Source of the DNA: Schistocephalus solidus
Taxonomy: Eukaryota; Platyhelminthes; Cestoda; Diphyllobothriidea; Diphyllobothriidae
Assembly: GCA_017591395.1 (NCBI GenBank)
Contig: WEDG01005155.1
Location: 118,489 to 182,488, forward strand
Reading direction: 5' to 3'
DNA length: 64,000 nucleotides
Part shown: positions 1 to 11,905 of the stretch, piece by piece
Layout: each line of letters starts with the position of its first letter
Position numbering within the stretch: position 1 is the first letter of the stretch
Notes under the pieces: generated by a model
The model's input: only the letters and a program-made list of their open reading frames with translations
Databases searched by the model: none
What the model was told of the DNA's origin: nothing
Program-made: the position numbers and the translations under genes

Positions 1-1149
1 ACCAGTAATAAAGTCACCCCAGAGCTTTCAATCCACTATCCGTTATTGCTATTAAATTCTTAGAGCCTTTATGACAGATTTACACTATCAAATTCATAAA
101 TTCAAAGAGAAAAATTAACAACACACGCAATTTTGCAAGAACAGTATGCAACTTATGTTACCCGCTATAATGCCCCATCCGTAAATTCCCTATTACCATC
201 GGTCCTGTATAACATGAGCCTGGGGTCTCTCGTCTTCTTGATGCTGTACATAACTAACCGTTACCGTAATTGGTTCCAGAAAACTAAATCGATCGCCTCT
301 CCCAAAACTTAGCAGCTTAAGCGTTCCGGTGGTTGATTTACCTACGTCCACTTGGAGTTGGTTGACCTGGTAACCACTTCCCGTGGACCCAACATGTAAT
401 GAGAGCTGTTGATTGTTTCACAGGAAAGACAATTTTATTCAAGCTCTGAGATATTTATTAAGAGCTTATTACCCAGGGCGCTGACAAATTTGGTTGCCAG
501 CGACCATTACCACGGATAGTGTCCCTCAAGGAACCTATCTTAACAGCCACATACAGCCATCCCCCCGCAAATACATCAATCCTCCTCGTGAAATACCATG
601 CACTTAACCTCTTTCCAACAAACACCTTCATTTTTCAAACTAAATTTGATGACTTTAAAGTATTAATGCTTATGGACCATGGACTGAATTTCGAAACGAA
701 AACTCTGGGGTCGATGTTGTAAGTTTCCATGTATTTTCATATTTTGTTTTCACTCTTTACAACACAGGAAGTTTGTGCGCTGACTTCACTATCACAATAT
801 GCTAACTGTTTGCAAAGCACGCCACTATGCATGAGCCTTTTTAAAAGTTCCAATCTGCCTGGAATTGCTTTCTCCAAATTCTCTTCTTGAATGTGGATTC
901 TTTTGGAAAAATATTACAACTGAGTCGGATCAGTCTGGATTATCCTGGATTAACTCACAAGATTCTTGCCTCCTGAAGAGAGCCCCTACTGCCGAGGTCG
1001 TCACTTTTAATGGACCTGTAAAAGTTTCTTCTTGCTTTTGTTTTTTATCTTTCTCACCTAGGCCCTCGTTTTTACATCACACAACTAATCGTGTAAGATG
1101 ATGGATTCAAAAAATCAACATCTTATTTTTTACAGAAATCTGATCCGAT
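1..1149. other. No recognisable gene
   Basis: This is AT-rich sequence with only short, compositionally unremarkable open frames (for example 519-722 and 865-1101). I see no protein motif, repeat or RNA gene. The short frames have no matching signal on either side and are treated as chance. Confidence 0.6.
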
Positions 1150-1340
1150 ATGATTTGTCTTGTCGTTCCAAGTCGAAGGACCAGTAGCATGAGGTGCGTG
1201 GCTGACGATACCAAGTTATGTTCAGTTTTAGAAAGCAGTTTGATTGACCTTGACAGAATCCTTTATTTGAGCGGCTCGGATAAGGTTTTTGAACATTTCA
1301 ATGCGTTTTTGGCCTTTCGTGGTAAAAAAGTTAACTATTA
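1150..1340 (+). pseudogene. Possible LINE reverse-transcriptase scrap
   Basis: A 63-codon frame contains VADDTKL followed about ten residues later by a DLDRIL segment and then FNAF. In many non-LTR reverse transcriptases the catalytic A/V-DD-T-K-L motif is followed by a 'DLD-L-W---W---FN' block with this order and spacing, so the stretch may be a decayed palm-domain fragment. Nothing upstream or downstream extends the similarity, and the conserved Trp positions of that block are missing. It could be chance. It does not obviously belong to either better-preserved LINE family in this window. Confidence 0.33.
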
Positions 1341-2054
1341 AATAAAGGCACTTTTAGAGTCTACTTTTCTGCTAGATTAAACCCCATAATGCGTTGATTC
1401 TTCAAATGCATTGTCAAATCTTAATATGATTTCTTTTACTTTTTTTATTCACCTCCGGCTCGGTGAAAACCACGTCAGATGATAGCAATTGTTAGTAAAT
1501 TTTGGAAACTCTTAGGTTCAGATAACCAGGACAAAAGAATACAATTTTCGCTTTTGGTGCTTTTTCGCTCGCTCTCTCAGGACTCACGTTCAACCGCTGT
1601 CAACGGAATCTTTTATATGGCCGCCTTCAGAACACGAATGTAGGAACGCTCTTCGAGCCTGTAATACAAGTGGCCTGGCGTTAAAATCCGGGAAGCGTAA
1701 ATATTCCCGTGGCATAAACCTAATCCTAACCTTCGCCCCCTATCCAACCCTTCATCCTACTCCCAACCCTAACCGTAAACCTCAACGTAACCTCGAGCCT
1801 AGCTCTTATTCCTTCGGGACGCAGCGAAACGCCACTTGCGTTAATGGTGTTCCCATTCCTAGCCCTGCCGCATCCATATAAACCACCCCTACCGCCAATA
1901 TAACCTGAGCGAGCCCCTCTGGGAAGACGGATTGACAATTAGCCTAGCTGCTGGCTACCCTGCGCATCTACAGGCAATGAATAGTGGAATGGCCTTAACT
2001 GAAGGCTAAATGGGAAGGTCCTACATGAAGAGGGTGGTGTTGAGCTTGCACCCG
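1341..2054. other. No gene; degenerate CCTAACC-like tract
   Basis: No coding signal is visible. Between about 1716 and 1800 there is a C-rich tract with irregular CCTAAC, CCAACCC and CCCTAACC words. This resembles decayed telomere-type (TTAGGG complement) sequence, but it has no regular period and could equally be compositional. The minus-strand frame 1726-1938 is Gly/Arg-rich and simply reflects this composition. Confidence 0.4.
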
Positions 2055-2860
2055 GACGCCGGCTGACGGATCTTGACTACGCCGAGGATGTCATCTTACT
2101 AACTTCAAGCTTCAATGATCTGCAGTCTGTGGTGTCACGGGTGAATGAGGTCGCTAAATCGGTCAGTTTGTTCATAAACTCTGGGAAAACTAAACTGTTT
2201 TCAAGCTGCATCCCTGCCCAGGGTTAGGCACTTCTCGAGCTTGATGACCATCACCGTGAAGAGGTAGACAGTTTCAGATACCTTGGGGCGAGATTGCTGC
2301 CAAAGGGACAGGGTAAGGATGACATTGTCCCCCGAATCGATGCTGCCCGTCGGGTGTTCTCAAGCCTTATAAAGTGCCTGTGGACACGTCACGACATTTC
2401 TATCGATACAAAGATTCGCATGTACCGGGCGTCTGTCCGGTCTGTCCTTGTCTATGGTTGTGAGTGCTGAGCTACGCGCGTGGAAGATGAGCGAAGACTG
2501 GAGGCATTTGACCACCACTGCTTAAGGACCATCCTCCGAATTAAGTGCCCAGACTTCGGCTGCGAAACATCGCAGGGATATCCCAAGCCATCCAAAAACG
2601 ACGACTAAGGTGGTTTGGGCACTTTAGTCGTCTCCCACCTCACGAGTTCAATGTTGTTGCCTCAATCCGGCACTGCTACCTGAAGTGCGGGTCAGCTCAA
2701 AACCTGGCTCGACACAGTTCGTCAAGACATGGAAGTGTTTCTTGGACCTTCGGTACTTGACCTCCGTCGCTGGCGAACAGAATGGAGTTAGCTGCCCCGG
2801 TTTGCTGCCGCGGGTCATTATATACGGAGGGGCACAATCCGCGACATCATTGAGGTCAGC
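2055..2860 (+). pseudogene. LINE reverse transcriptase C-terminal part, family 2, decayed
   Basis: Conceptual translation over several frames gives the usual C-terminal order of an APE-type non-LTR reverse transcriptase. At about 2065 there is LTDLDYAEDVILL, the catalytic YADD-type box with the first Asp changed to Glu. It is followed by an INSGKTK segment, FRYLGARLL, a TKIRMYRASVR segment with VLVYGCE, then RRLEAFDHHCLRTILR and, after a frameshift, RRLRWFGHFSRLPPHE. Similarity continues to a DIIE tail near 2855. In-frame stops (for example after GCE and PAQG) and at least two frameshifts make it a pseudogene. The protein is clearly different from the LINE copies at 22-32 kb, so it is a second LINE family. 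A matching fragment lies inverted at 17440-17700. No endonuclease or 5' part is visible; 5' truncation is normal for LINEs. Confidence 0.85.
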
Positions 2861-3114
2861 ATGATCACAGTCGTACCAGGTACAAGTACAAGAAGGAGCT
2901 CCTTGTGAGTGAACATTCTGAGAATTCGGCGGGGTCGTCTCTCTGTTTTAACGCCAATCTCTTGCTCTAGTAAGGAGCACACGAATTCGCCGAAGGCAAC
3001 TGGCTCGCGTCTTGTCTGAGCTACGTTTAAGTACGAAGCATTTTTACTGAACAGAAGAGTAAACGAAATTGCTGATAGAAGCAAACAGGCGGATTCCAGG
3101 AGGCAGTTCAGAAG

Positions 3115-3255
3115 AAAAAGCGCGATCACTGGAACAAAGGGTTTCAGCCTCTTATTCGAATCCATCATCAGCGACATTCGCAGAAAAGGGTAATAAGGGC
3201 ACAATGTGCACAGTAGCCAGGAAACCAAACACCTACTATATTTGGCAGTCCTTGT
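3115..3255 (-). repeat. Dispersed repeat with hammerhead-like core, copy 1
   Basis: On the minus strand this reads a CTGATGATGGATTCGA core followed by AGGCTGAAAC at 3141-3171, then a segment rich in TTGTTCCAG. It aligns by eye with 5805-5965 and 10470-10640. The CTGATGA...GAAAC order is that of hammerhead ribozyme cores, which are known in the terminal repeats of Penelope-like elements. The copy is degenerate: stem II is poorly paired and the GTC cleavage triplet is lost. It is probably a PLE terminal-repeat relic or a derived non-autonomous element. It overlaps two chance open frames (2818-3261 minus and 3069-3359 plus). Confidence 0.55.
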
Positions 3256-5804
3256 ATTCATCGCTGGGAGTCATATTTAATGCGATGTTCATGATTTCCT
3301 CATCGCTGTCGATTCTTGATGTGACGATTACTCAACAGTTTGGTTCGTTGTCGCCGTGACTGTTGGTCACCCACACCCTCCCGTTGTGGCTATTAATTTT
3401 AGTCAGGTAAAATCAGAGCACCAAATATGCAGGCAGAAGGTCATTGCACTTGTTAGTCAAATGCGTGCCGGAAAATCGTGACTGAAGAAGCTCGCGACTC
3501 ACGCCGTGGTCACCGCTTACCAAGAATCTCATCCTCATCAAACATGAACATGGTTCCGGGCCTGCGAAGGTCTAAGATGCGGGGTTCGAATGAGAGGCTG
3601 AAACGTCAAACCAAGAAACTTCTTTGTCCAGCAATCGCATCTCATTCTACTGAGTCTGCAAAATCCCTTTCCGAGTTACCTTTTGAGATTGACAAGAACA
3701 TTCTCTCAGCCATGAAGGTCACGCTCTCCCCTGCCCACCAAGGTGGGTCCGAAAGTAGCAGTGGCGACATTTTGGAGTAGGTTCGAAGGCTCAAAAGTCC
3801 TACAAATTCTTCAAACTGGGTTCCCCCTACCCTCCCCCTTCAGACTGACGTTCTTCCTTCTAACAGCCGCGGACACCTTCCGTATCAAGGCTTGCCACAG
3901 AAGATTACCTGTGCAGGTGCCTGTCACGTTTCTGCCCCAGGAAAGGTATCCCAGTTGGCGGGCGGAAGCAGTCAGCCTCGCAGAAGCAAACTTCTGGTGA
4001 CATGCCTACTACGCAATCACATGGCCATGAAAATTAGCAGCTTTCGCGTTCATTGAAGGTGTGCATGCGGTTTTGGAATAATCTTCCCCGCGGTCACTTC
4101 CACGTCGTTGTTGGATAGGTTTCCATCACTGATATTGATAGTTGACGCCTGATTTATTTGGTAAATGCCCCCCCCCCCCCCAGCGCAGAACCCCATCGGT
4201 GTGACTTGACAGGTTCTGCACTAGTTTCACTTTTACACCAATTTACATGGACTGCAGGATATACTACAGTGCTGCGATCAAACTAGGCGTATAAAGTGTA
4301 TGACACTGACAGCTTACCTTCCAGAACTTTTATTTTTCTTTCTGGCAAGAAATTACTTCCCCGAGGTTTTCGGATGATGACATTTACTTATATAAGCTTT
4401 GGTTTAAAGAGGGATAACAGAGAGATCTTCCTTGAAGGTTACAGGTATCGACTGTAACATGAAACATATACTGATAGTTCCTTCGGTGCAGCTTTGCTAC
4501 CTATCTGTTTTCGGTAGTAGTTTTACCGAAATGTGAGCACCGTTCGTTCACTTTATGGAAGTACAGACCACTGTGCGAGTACTTTTTCAGAACAGCTATA
4601 GCTTAAGTCCTTTTTAGACCCTGAAGTGGCCGCAAACAGGGCATATAAGCAGTGTAAACTACTGAAACAGAAAGGAAAATGCAGCTTTCCTTCTTTACTG
4701 AAAAAGAACGTTCTTGATGCAATCGCATGTATTTTTCTTGACCAATTAAGTTTAATAATGGTCAACCCCAATTTTAGAGTGAATCTCCTAACACGAATGG
4801 TTGTAACAACATTTTTTTCTTGCACGGTTACCCTCTTTTCCCATTTTCGATACACTGATCTTAAGTTCAATAAAAAAATGCCTTTGAGCATGGTCATTGA
4901 CTGGATCCTATCGTACTTCGCGCTAGTCTTGACGTAAATCATCATGTCCACCCGAATAAATACTTCATTTATTTTACAGGACAATTTTCAACTTTCCGAC
5001 GAACTTATCCGCCCAATATTGTTGACATTTCTTAGGATAAACAGCTAAAGTGGGCAGTTATCCCATGCTCCGGTGGAGCAGGATAGGCAGTTGGCCAAAA
5101 CATTGATCGAATTGCTGGCTCTGAAACAAAGGTTTAGCATGAAGGCACCAAGAGCTGAAATGTAGATCCGAATTGGCTACTTTTCTACTCTTTCCACTGT
5201 TCTTCGAGTGTTACCGGTTTTGGGATATTTTCAATCGACCTCTAGGGAAAAAGAAGATTGACCGCTAGAACAAGAACCAACTGTGACTGATCTTTCGAAT
5301 CCACTCTTGGAAAAATTCTCGAAAAAAACCGAACAGAAGAAGTGGACTCGCAACGGTGCAGCATTTAGGAAATGCAGCTGCTACGCCACCAAAAGCGCCA
5401 TTAAAACTAGCAGCTCTACCACTCGTTGAGATGTTCGTAATTTTCAGGATACTGCCTTGTTTACCCGCATTGGAGTCTTAGATAGTCGTGAGCTCCTTAG
5501 CGGTGTTAGTGGTTGACGTGATAAGTAACTGGCCATTCGCGCCTACAGTAATCCCACTGTTTATCCTATGTACTTGCTGTACTTTCTACCGCATTAGATC
5601 CAGTAAATAACGCCAGATGCTCCGTACCGGGATAGCGGATTTGCTGGCCACCTAACTTGATGCCTGATGGTTGCTTTTGGTCATCGAGAACTCAAACTCT
5701 AAGTGGCGTGAGAAAGAGCTCATGAGGTACCTATCATAACTTGAGTTCGATAATTTAAGCGCAGAGGCAAGTTACAGGAGTAAGTCGTGATAAAGTAGAC
5801 ATGA
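3256..5804. other. No recognisable gene
   Basis: No motif-bearing protein, RNA gene or repeat was identified. Two overlapping antisense frames (4553-4984 minus, 143 codons; 4626-4937 plus, 103 codons) have no recognisable domain and look like mutual shadows. A homopolymer run of C lies at about 4168-4181. Confidence 0.55.
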
Positions 5805-5965
5805 TCGCTGGAACAAGAGCTTTATTAGCCTGACGTTTCGGATCCTCACTTGAATCCATCGTCAAAGTCAGATAAGGGTGGTGGACTGCCCGGGTTTTGC
5901 AGTTCACAGAGGACTTAGTTGCTAGGCCATTACATGTCTGTCATGCTTTGCAGCTCCCAGATGCT
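5805..5965 (-). repeat. Dispersed repeat with hammerhead-like core, copy 2
   Basis: This is the best preserved of the three related copies. The minus strand carries a TTGACGATGGATTC segment, then GAGGATCC, then GAAACGTCAGG (within 5831-5870). A GGATTC/GATCC pairing can form stem II. The usual CTGATGA is changed to TTGACGA, but GAAACGTC is intact. The downstream part (minus-strand upstream) with TTGCTAGGCCA and GCAGCTCC at about 5930-5960 matches copy 3. It is interpreted as a PLE-type terminal repeat. Confidence 0.6.
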
Positions 5966-8900
5966 ATTGTGCGTCATGTTTCTTCTTTGCGTGCACCGGT
6001 TGGGAAATTTGCGTGCCTAATTATTCGATTTGAGCACCCTTTAGAAATATTGTAACTGAGCAACCTTGTCTTTCGGTTTGCCGCATTCAGTCTCAATACA
6101 CAGAAGGAGTGCCCTCACTTAACTGCGTTTGTGACTGATTGAGTGGTTACTCTTGAAGCTTCGCCCTCGTGTCTTCCGTATCGTTTATCGAAATTATTTA
6201 GGGGAAGTAACAAGTGAATTAGTAAAACGGTGTCTGACGACAGCGATCACAAGCGCTTACCCCGCACCCAGCCTACGCATATTCTCCACGAACTCTCTCC
6301 CCGACGATTGAGAGGTAAAGACCGACTCCCATTGAGGGCCACATCGATATGTATGTACTCTTTCAGTTACTCCTTTGGAGTGGAATATAATGGCCACACA
6401 ACGAGACGCCTAGAAAAGACTGTACGGGAACACACCCACCTGGCTAGGTAAATGTGAAACTAGATCGATTTCGAGTTCTATTCTAGCCCGGCTAGTTGAT
6501 AACAATCACAAATCTATCCCAGCGAGGTCTTATAGGTTGTCTACTGGGCAACAGCCAACTTCTCTAAGTGCCTACACCAACGGTTGCTAGCAGCAGCCGA
6601 GATAGTGGCTATACGGTTAGCGAATCAGGTGCTGTGCTGTCAGAAGACACCAATATTGGCGCTCTGCCTTTCATAGTCGAGGTCGACTTAAGGTGGTGAT
6701 CACACGTTGCCTTCACCCCTGCTGACAGTTGTTGAGTACGCGTGCTTGACAGTGATATTCACTCCCCGTACTCAACCTATGAGTAACGCTCACAGCCTAC
6801 CTTACTTGCCCCTCCCCCAGTCCCAATGACTTTCACGTGCCGACCTCACCATGCGGTTGGCGTGCGTGCGATAATGATTAACTATAAAACACTTATAAAC
6901 CCTGTGCACTCTCATAGTTTCATTCTCGATGTAAATGTATTGGCCCCATGATGAATTGCTTACGGCACGTGTTTGCCAAATTAACTGTTCAAGTTTAATA
7001 TGGGAATATTTGAAGAACTTAAATTATGTAACTTAAAGCACTGCAGTCTTTGTGATAAAATAGGCCAGCAAGAAAGGCCATCGGTCGTTCATGAATTTCA
7101 TGTCCTGAGGAGACAGTGATAGGGTGTTTTCAAGCGTCCCCACCTAAACCTTTTCGATGAAGAGAAAACTATCATCCAAATACCGAGCCAAAAATTTTCG
7201 TTAATTTAGTTGGATGACCAATGATTTCAGCCATCGTAAGACCGCCTTAGATATGAGTTTATAAATAGGTGAATAATTTTGCGTATTTTTCACCTGTTTA
7301 TACTTTGTTTCGTCCAAAGTGAAGTAAGGTTTGAGAAAAACCTCACATTGGGAGACTTTAACTTTAACCTACATCATGCTCTCTTTCGTCGCAGATACGC
7401 CTAAAATGTGATTGCATTATCTGAATTCTCAGGGTCTGGGAATCGTAAGCAAAAAGGAACTTGAACCCCAAAAACACCCTGACTTCGCTTGACAAGTGAC
7501 TTGCTCCTTTTATTTTCTCTAATACTGTTTGGCAAACTGGCTTGGTGTTCGAATAAGTAGGCAGATGTTTGAAAGTTTGAAGCAGTTAATGTGTAACTGC
7601 GCACCTTTTAGTGCGATGGAGCCTCCTTGCTCTTCACAACTTCCTGAAAGCATGTTTTTGTGTGCATCTGTGATCGCCGTTTAGCTGTTTGTGGAACGTT
7701 GACTTTTCCTGAAAATCAGAGCAGCGATCCTCTAGCAGTTCGATGATAACCGCCCAATGAGAGGGAATTCTACCAATGGATTATTGATTGTATGTCGCAG
7801 AGTAGAGTCATCCTGAGCGTTTAGTAGCGGAAACACTTTCCAAATCACTTGCTTAAATGCCCAGAGCATTATCTTTTCAGCGTTTATTCGTATAACTTGT
7901 TACCATTTCACATCGCAGAAGTAAGTAAGGTAATTCAGGGGACACTTTCTGCTGAGGGGTTTCACTCTCTTTGTAACACCGTTTTGCTAAAAAATGATGT
8001 TGCGACGTCATGACATTTAAAGCCTCAAAGCCGGCATTTTCATAACTTAAGAGCGAACCTCCCTATGTGACTCCCACGAGAACTATTTTTCGAGAACTAC
8101 AAATGCGTTGTCGTGTCCCGTCTGCTGGACGGAGCAAGACCATTTTGTCGGCCCGCAGAAAATGCGGGCATAAAGTGCTCAAATCAAAAGATTTCACAAT
8201 GGGCGTGTTACAGCGTTCATACGGTGTCACGGTAGATTTTCTATCTCATGCAATGCTGACCTATATTATGAACTGTGTTTTCATTTCAAACCGGTTACTT
8301 CAGTAATTTTATGATATTAATTATCTAGTGGCATAATTCCAGATAAGATTTAGGCATTTGAACCAGCGTCTTTCCTGTCACGTGCAAACACTACACTATG
8401 TAAAATTTACTATTTAATTACTATTATTTTTTATCATTGGTTTCCGATGCTCTTAGACATTCAAATACCCTATGCAGTAAACACTCACTCAAATAGTATT
8501 TTGGTACCCATATGTTAGAAATTTATATCTTCTTCAAACTCTATACTAAAATAAACAGCATTTTTCGGGGCGTAGGCACAAATGTTGCTCTATTTGGTCC
8601 TTTCTTTTTGGCATTACTACTAAGATTGTTTTTGGTAGGCGTGTTCACGTCCGGGAAAAAATCGATTCACAGTAAAACCCGGCATGATGACGTGGCTAAC
8701 GCAATGGCTGTGGTTTTAGTGTTTCCATTGAGTGGGGGTTAGTTATTAGGTTAAAGGCCGTTAGGGTGTGGTTTCGAGGCTAGGGGATTGATATTTTCTA
8801 ATTAAGGCTAATGACCATTGATTAGATATCCAATAATTCCATAATTTAACATGTTTATTCATTTATTAAATTTTTATTAATTTAATCAATAATCACGTAG

Positions 8901-9529
8901 TAATAATACCCCTTGTCGAATCGTAACAGTTTTGGGACATTGGTAGCTTATCGGTCGCTGGTTATTTGTCAGAAATTTTGCGATACACTTGCTACGACAC
9001 ATTTTTCAATTGCACGCTGCTTCGTAAGCTAAACTAGCTCTTTTTAGCAGCACGCTTACTAATTATAACTCTCATTATGTGTACCTGTACATTTTACCAC
9101 TAGCTACTATTTTTCACCACCTTTTAAACCCCCCTATTTACTAACCTTCGCGTATTACCTTACCCACTGGTTGGGGTTTTGCCAGCTTAGCCACGTTTTA
9201 TGCCCCGCATTTTTCGGTTTAAAAAACCTTTCCAATTGCGGAATAATTTTCAAGTTGACCGGCTGGTATACTTGCATTCAGGGTTTAGAAACTGCATGCT
9301 GTATAAATTCTGTCCAAGGAAACGTACACACTTATATATGCTGGTAGGAAGACGTCACATAGTGCACAGAAAATTTTGCTATGAATGTGGAATAGGTTGT
9401 TTACTTCATAAGCAGCATTAATAAAAGGATACATACGATGCCTTATGAATCGGCCTTAAACGGTCTTAAAAATCTCATTTTTCAAGACATTTTTAAACAA
9501 AAGATCCTTTTAGTAAGTTTATAATTTAA
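5966..9529. other. No recognisable gene
   Basis: About 3.5 kb of AT-rich DNA. I found no conserved protein motif, tRNA or array. Small open frames (6230-6451, 7401-7604, 8067-8306, 8512-8742, 9200-9421) show no domain signature and are not reported as genes. Confidence 0.55.
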
Positions 9530-9745
9530 AGCAGACGTAATTTTCTACCAAATGAGTACAAGAAAGAATATTGCGTGAATGTTTTCTATAGAAGCTTTGG
9601 GAGCATGGAAAATCAATGAGAAATATCATACCATTTAAGCAGAAGTTTTGACAGTGCAATTTCGCAGGAGGCCGGAAAGAAGCTCTTTCAAAAGCCGGCG
9701 CTCTGGCGTGACTGGAATACATATGCGGATGATTTTTTAAGTAAT
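9530..9745. repeat. Unclassified dispersed repeat, copy 1
   Basis: By eye this segment aligns with 33530-33725: a shared GTACAAGAAAGAATATT, then GAAAATCAATGAG, a run ending in AAGTTTT-type sequence, and an AGCCGGC word followed by GAC/TG-rich sequence. Identity is roughly two thirds with indels. No coding capacity or terminal structure was recognised. Orientation is arbitrary; both copies are in the same orientation. Confidence 0.5.
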
Positions 9746-10469
9746 TGAACCGAAAACACATATCAGAATGTTGATTAACATTGAACGACATAGGTTCGAA
9801 TAATCGTGAAAACTCTAATATTCCACTTTGCTACAGCAAAACAGTATTTCCGAGGAACAAAAATCAGTCTATCTGATAGAAAAAGAGTAGTTTGTGAGTC
9901 TAATTGGTGGTTGTAGTTTAAGGTACCCCATTCTATACTTTTTCATCAGACCAGATATGCATTTAGTAAGAAGGGGATTTATCGAGGTTTGGCGACTGCA
10001 AGTCATTGATCTCTAAAGCTGGTTTGACCCGCGCAAGCATCTACTTGCACCGCGCACCTCATGAAGCGGGCGCAGTACCCATGACTTGCACGTGATACTG
10101 TTCATAGTGAGATAGATCTGCACAGCACCTGTCGAAATCTTTCCCTTGCGTCCACCTTTTTCCGATAGTGAGAAAATGACACAGAGACCGGAGTAGCGCG
10201 AAGCCGCAGTGGCCGGAAAGTTAAAGTACTCCGTCTGCGCGTGTCACATGTGACCAGATCCACATTTCCTGCTGCAGTCTTCTGTAAAGGCAACTCGGAT
10301 TTATCGTGTGTGAAAATGTTTAAACAACCAACATTACAAATTATTCTCTTGGAGACTACTCAAAGTCTCGAACTTGCGGCCCTGGTCCAGGGAAGGTAAT
10401 TTGCTGATCGCTGCAGACTTACGGGATATTTGAATGAAATCGATCCTCTAGATGGTGATCATGAAGAGG
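9746..10469. other. No recognisable gene
   Basis: No supported feature. The minus-strand frame 10102-10293 is Arg-rich and has no domain. Confidence 0.5.
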
Positions 10470-10640
10470 GAAACCGAATCGCTTGAACAAGAGCTTCATT
10501 TACCTGGCTTAGAATTCAGCCTCAGATGCAAAGTCAGGATTGCAGAGGTGTTGAAGTATCTATGGGATCTCATTGCTAGGCCACTTCAGGCCTATCACAA
10601 TTGGCAGCTCCAAATGCATCGCGGATACTTACACGTAGGG
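10470..10640 (-). repeat. Dispersed repeat with hammerhead-like core, copy 3
   Basis: It is related to 5805-5965: shared CTTGAACAAGAGCTT at the left, TTGCTAGGCCA and TTGGCAGCTCCAAATGC at the right. The ribozyme-like core is badly degraded (CTGACTTTGCATCTGAGG on the minus strand), so no functional ribozyme is claimed for this copy. Confidence 0.5.
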
Positions 10641-11179
10641 TGATAATTTTCTGACTGGTCAGGTGTTGCAGTATGCAGTCGCCGGCTTGCCTGTTGAAAT
10701 TATTGGTGGTTGTGCGTTGTGCGATAATGGCCCATTATTCGAGTTACTAACGTCTTCTTTTCATTATCTGCGTGAGTTTATCGCAGCAGGTTACGTGATT
10801 AGGGGAGACCCTAGCCGCTAAGATCTTCCAGCTCGCTTCCGTGATGAGAAGTGATAGGAAGTAGGATGCCAGTAGGGAGGATAGGTTATTCGGTACAGAA
10901 CTATCGCAGTAGGAGTTGAAGGAAGTTGGCTGTCGGACGAGGGCACGTCCAGCCGCCGCGTCTTCGAAGTCCCAAGTGTGTGAGAAAGTGCGGTTGTCAT
11001 GGTCTCCAGTTAGTTCAGGTGTTAGCTGACCTTGAAGATGCTAGGCCGTTGTGGACAGTCAGGATTGTCAATGTGTGTACGTGCACGTAGACGCAAGAGA
11101 TTCTTTGTTCAACATGCGCAGTTTTGGTTCACCGAGACCGGCGCCAGTAACAATATTCATCCGCGCACCCCCCAATGTG
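10641..11179. other. No recognisable gene
   Basis: No supported gene or repeat. It lies directly 3' (in minus-strand sense) of the PLE relic at 11180-11760 and may contain unrecognised PLE 3' sequence. Confidence 0.45.
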
Positions 11180-11760
11180 GCTACGTTTTTCGCATAATAA
11201 GACCGGAAATCCATGACTTGAGCAGTTCGTGGCTCACGCATTCGTCGTCGCTCACGAGAATTTCAGCTTCATCAAACTCGAATAGGTGGCTAAGTCCGGT
11301 CGACTGAGCCGCGGCTTCGTTCCTCCTCCTCCTCCTTCTCCTCCTCAATGCTGCTGCGTGGTTGGCCATGTGTGCTAGAGTAGTCTCCTTTCTCTCCGAC
11401 ATAGTTTTTTTTTTGCCCAAAAGTGCACCAGACCCGAAAAATGACTCCAGATATTTCTGGTTGTGGCAGTGTTTTTTTCGAGTTCATGATCTGGCACCCT
11501 GCTGTTGTGTGCAGCCCGAACTCCAAGAGTTGTGAGAAGGGGGTTGACCGCTTCAGATATATATTTCGCATACGGGAGAGCTCGTAAAAATTTAGAGCCG
11601 GTTGGATTTGGTCTCCCGTTTAATTTATGCAAGCACAGGTTGACGAAGTTGCGTGGATTGCCATTCACTCTAAGCACCTGCCAAAGATCTTTTAGTTCAG
11701 CAACCTTCTCTTCCGGTTCATTACAGCGCGTCTCCCCTAGCTGGTATGGTGCGCTCACAC
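11180..11760 (-). pseudogene. Penelope-like element: connector and GIY-YIG endonuclease relic
   Basis: Three minus-strand frames together read as the C-terminal part of a PLE polyprotein. The first frame (11375-11758) carries a VNGNPRNFVN segment (the NGYP-type connector after the reverse transcriptase), PNPTGSKF and RALPYAKYISEAV. A second frame continues LPQPEISGVIFRVWC and NYVGEKGD, matching the GIY-YIG core (the usual YVGET). A third frame gives GLSHLFEFDEAEIL and ELLKSW, the C-terminal endonuclease block. The GIY-YIG nuclease nicks target DNA for PLE insertion. At least two frameshifts are present, and an Arg-coding trinucleotide run (11322-11346) lies between the second and third blocks, so the copy is dead. 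No reverse-transcriptase palm was recognised upstream. It is a different, more diverged family from the PLE at 38-41 kb. Confidence 0.8.
11322..11346. repeat. CTC/CCT trinucleotide microsatellite
   Basis: An imperfect run of TCC/CTC triplets (GGA/GAG on the minus strand), inside the PLE endonuclease relic. It encodes a run of Arg or Glu depending on frame. Confidence 0.85.
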
Positions 11761-11765
11761 AACTG

Positions 11766-11905
11766 TGACCGATGGGGGGGGGGGTGGATGTCGTAGCTCA
11801 GTACTGGCGTTGCGTTCTGTGGCCGATGGGGGTGGATGTCGTTCTGTGGATGGGGGAAGGGGTGGATGGGGGTGGATGTCGTAGCTCCGTACCGGCGTCG
11901 CGTTC
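11766..11905 (+). repeat. G-rich minisatellite
   Basis: Three to four irregular copies of a GATGGGGGTGGATGTCGT-type word, with spacers containing AGCTC-GTAC-GGCGT. It includes a run of ten or so G at 11774-11784 and further G4-G5 tracts. The G tracts could allow quadruplex formation on the plus strand; this is inference only. Confidence 0.75.

Noticed and set aside
1716..1800. Interstitial telomere repeat
   Set aside because: CCTAAC-like words are irregular, with no constant period. A real tract should show uninterrupted hexamers.
2818..3261. 147-codon minus-strand frame with hydrophobic stretches
   Set aside because: It overlaps the end of a LINE relic and a hammerhead-like repeat, and has no recognisable domain.
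4553..4984. 143-codon minus-strand frame and an overlapping 103-codon plus-strand frame
   Set aside because: The two overlap antisense, have no domain, codon or neighbour support, and AT-rich composition makes such frames expected by chance.
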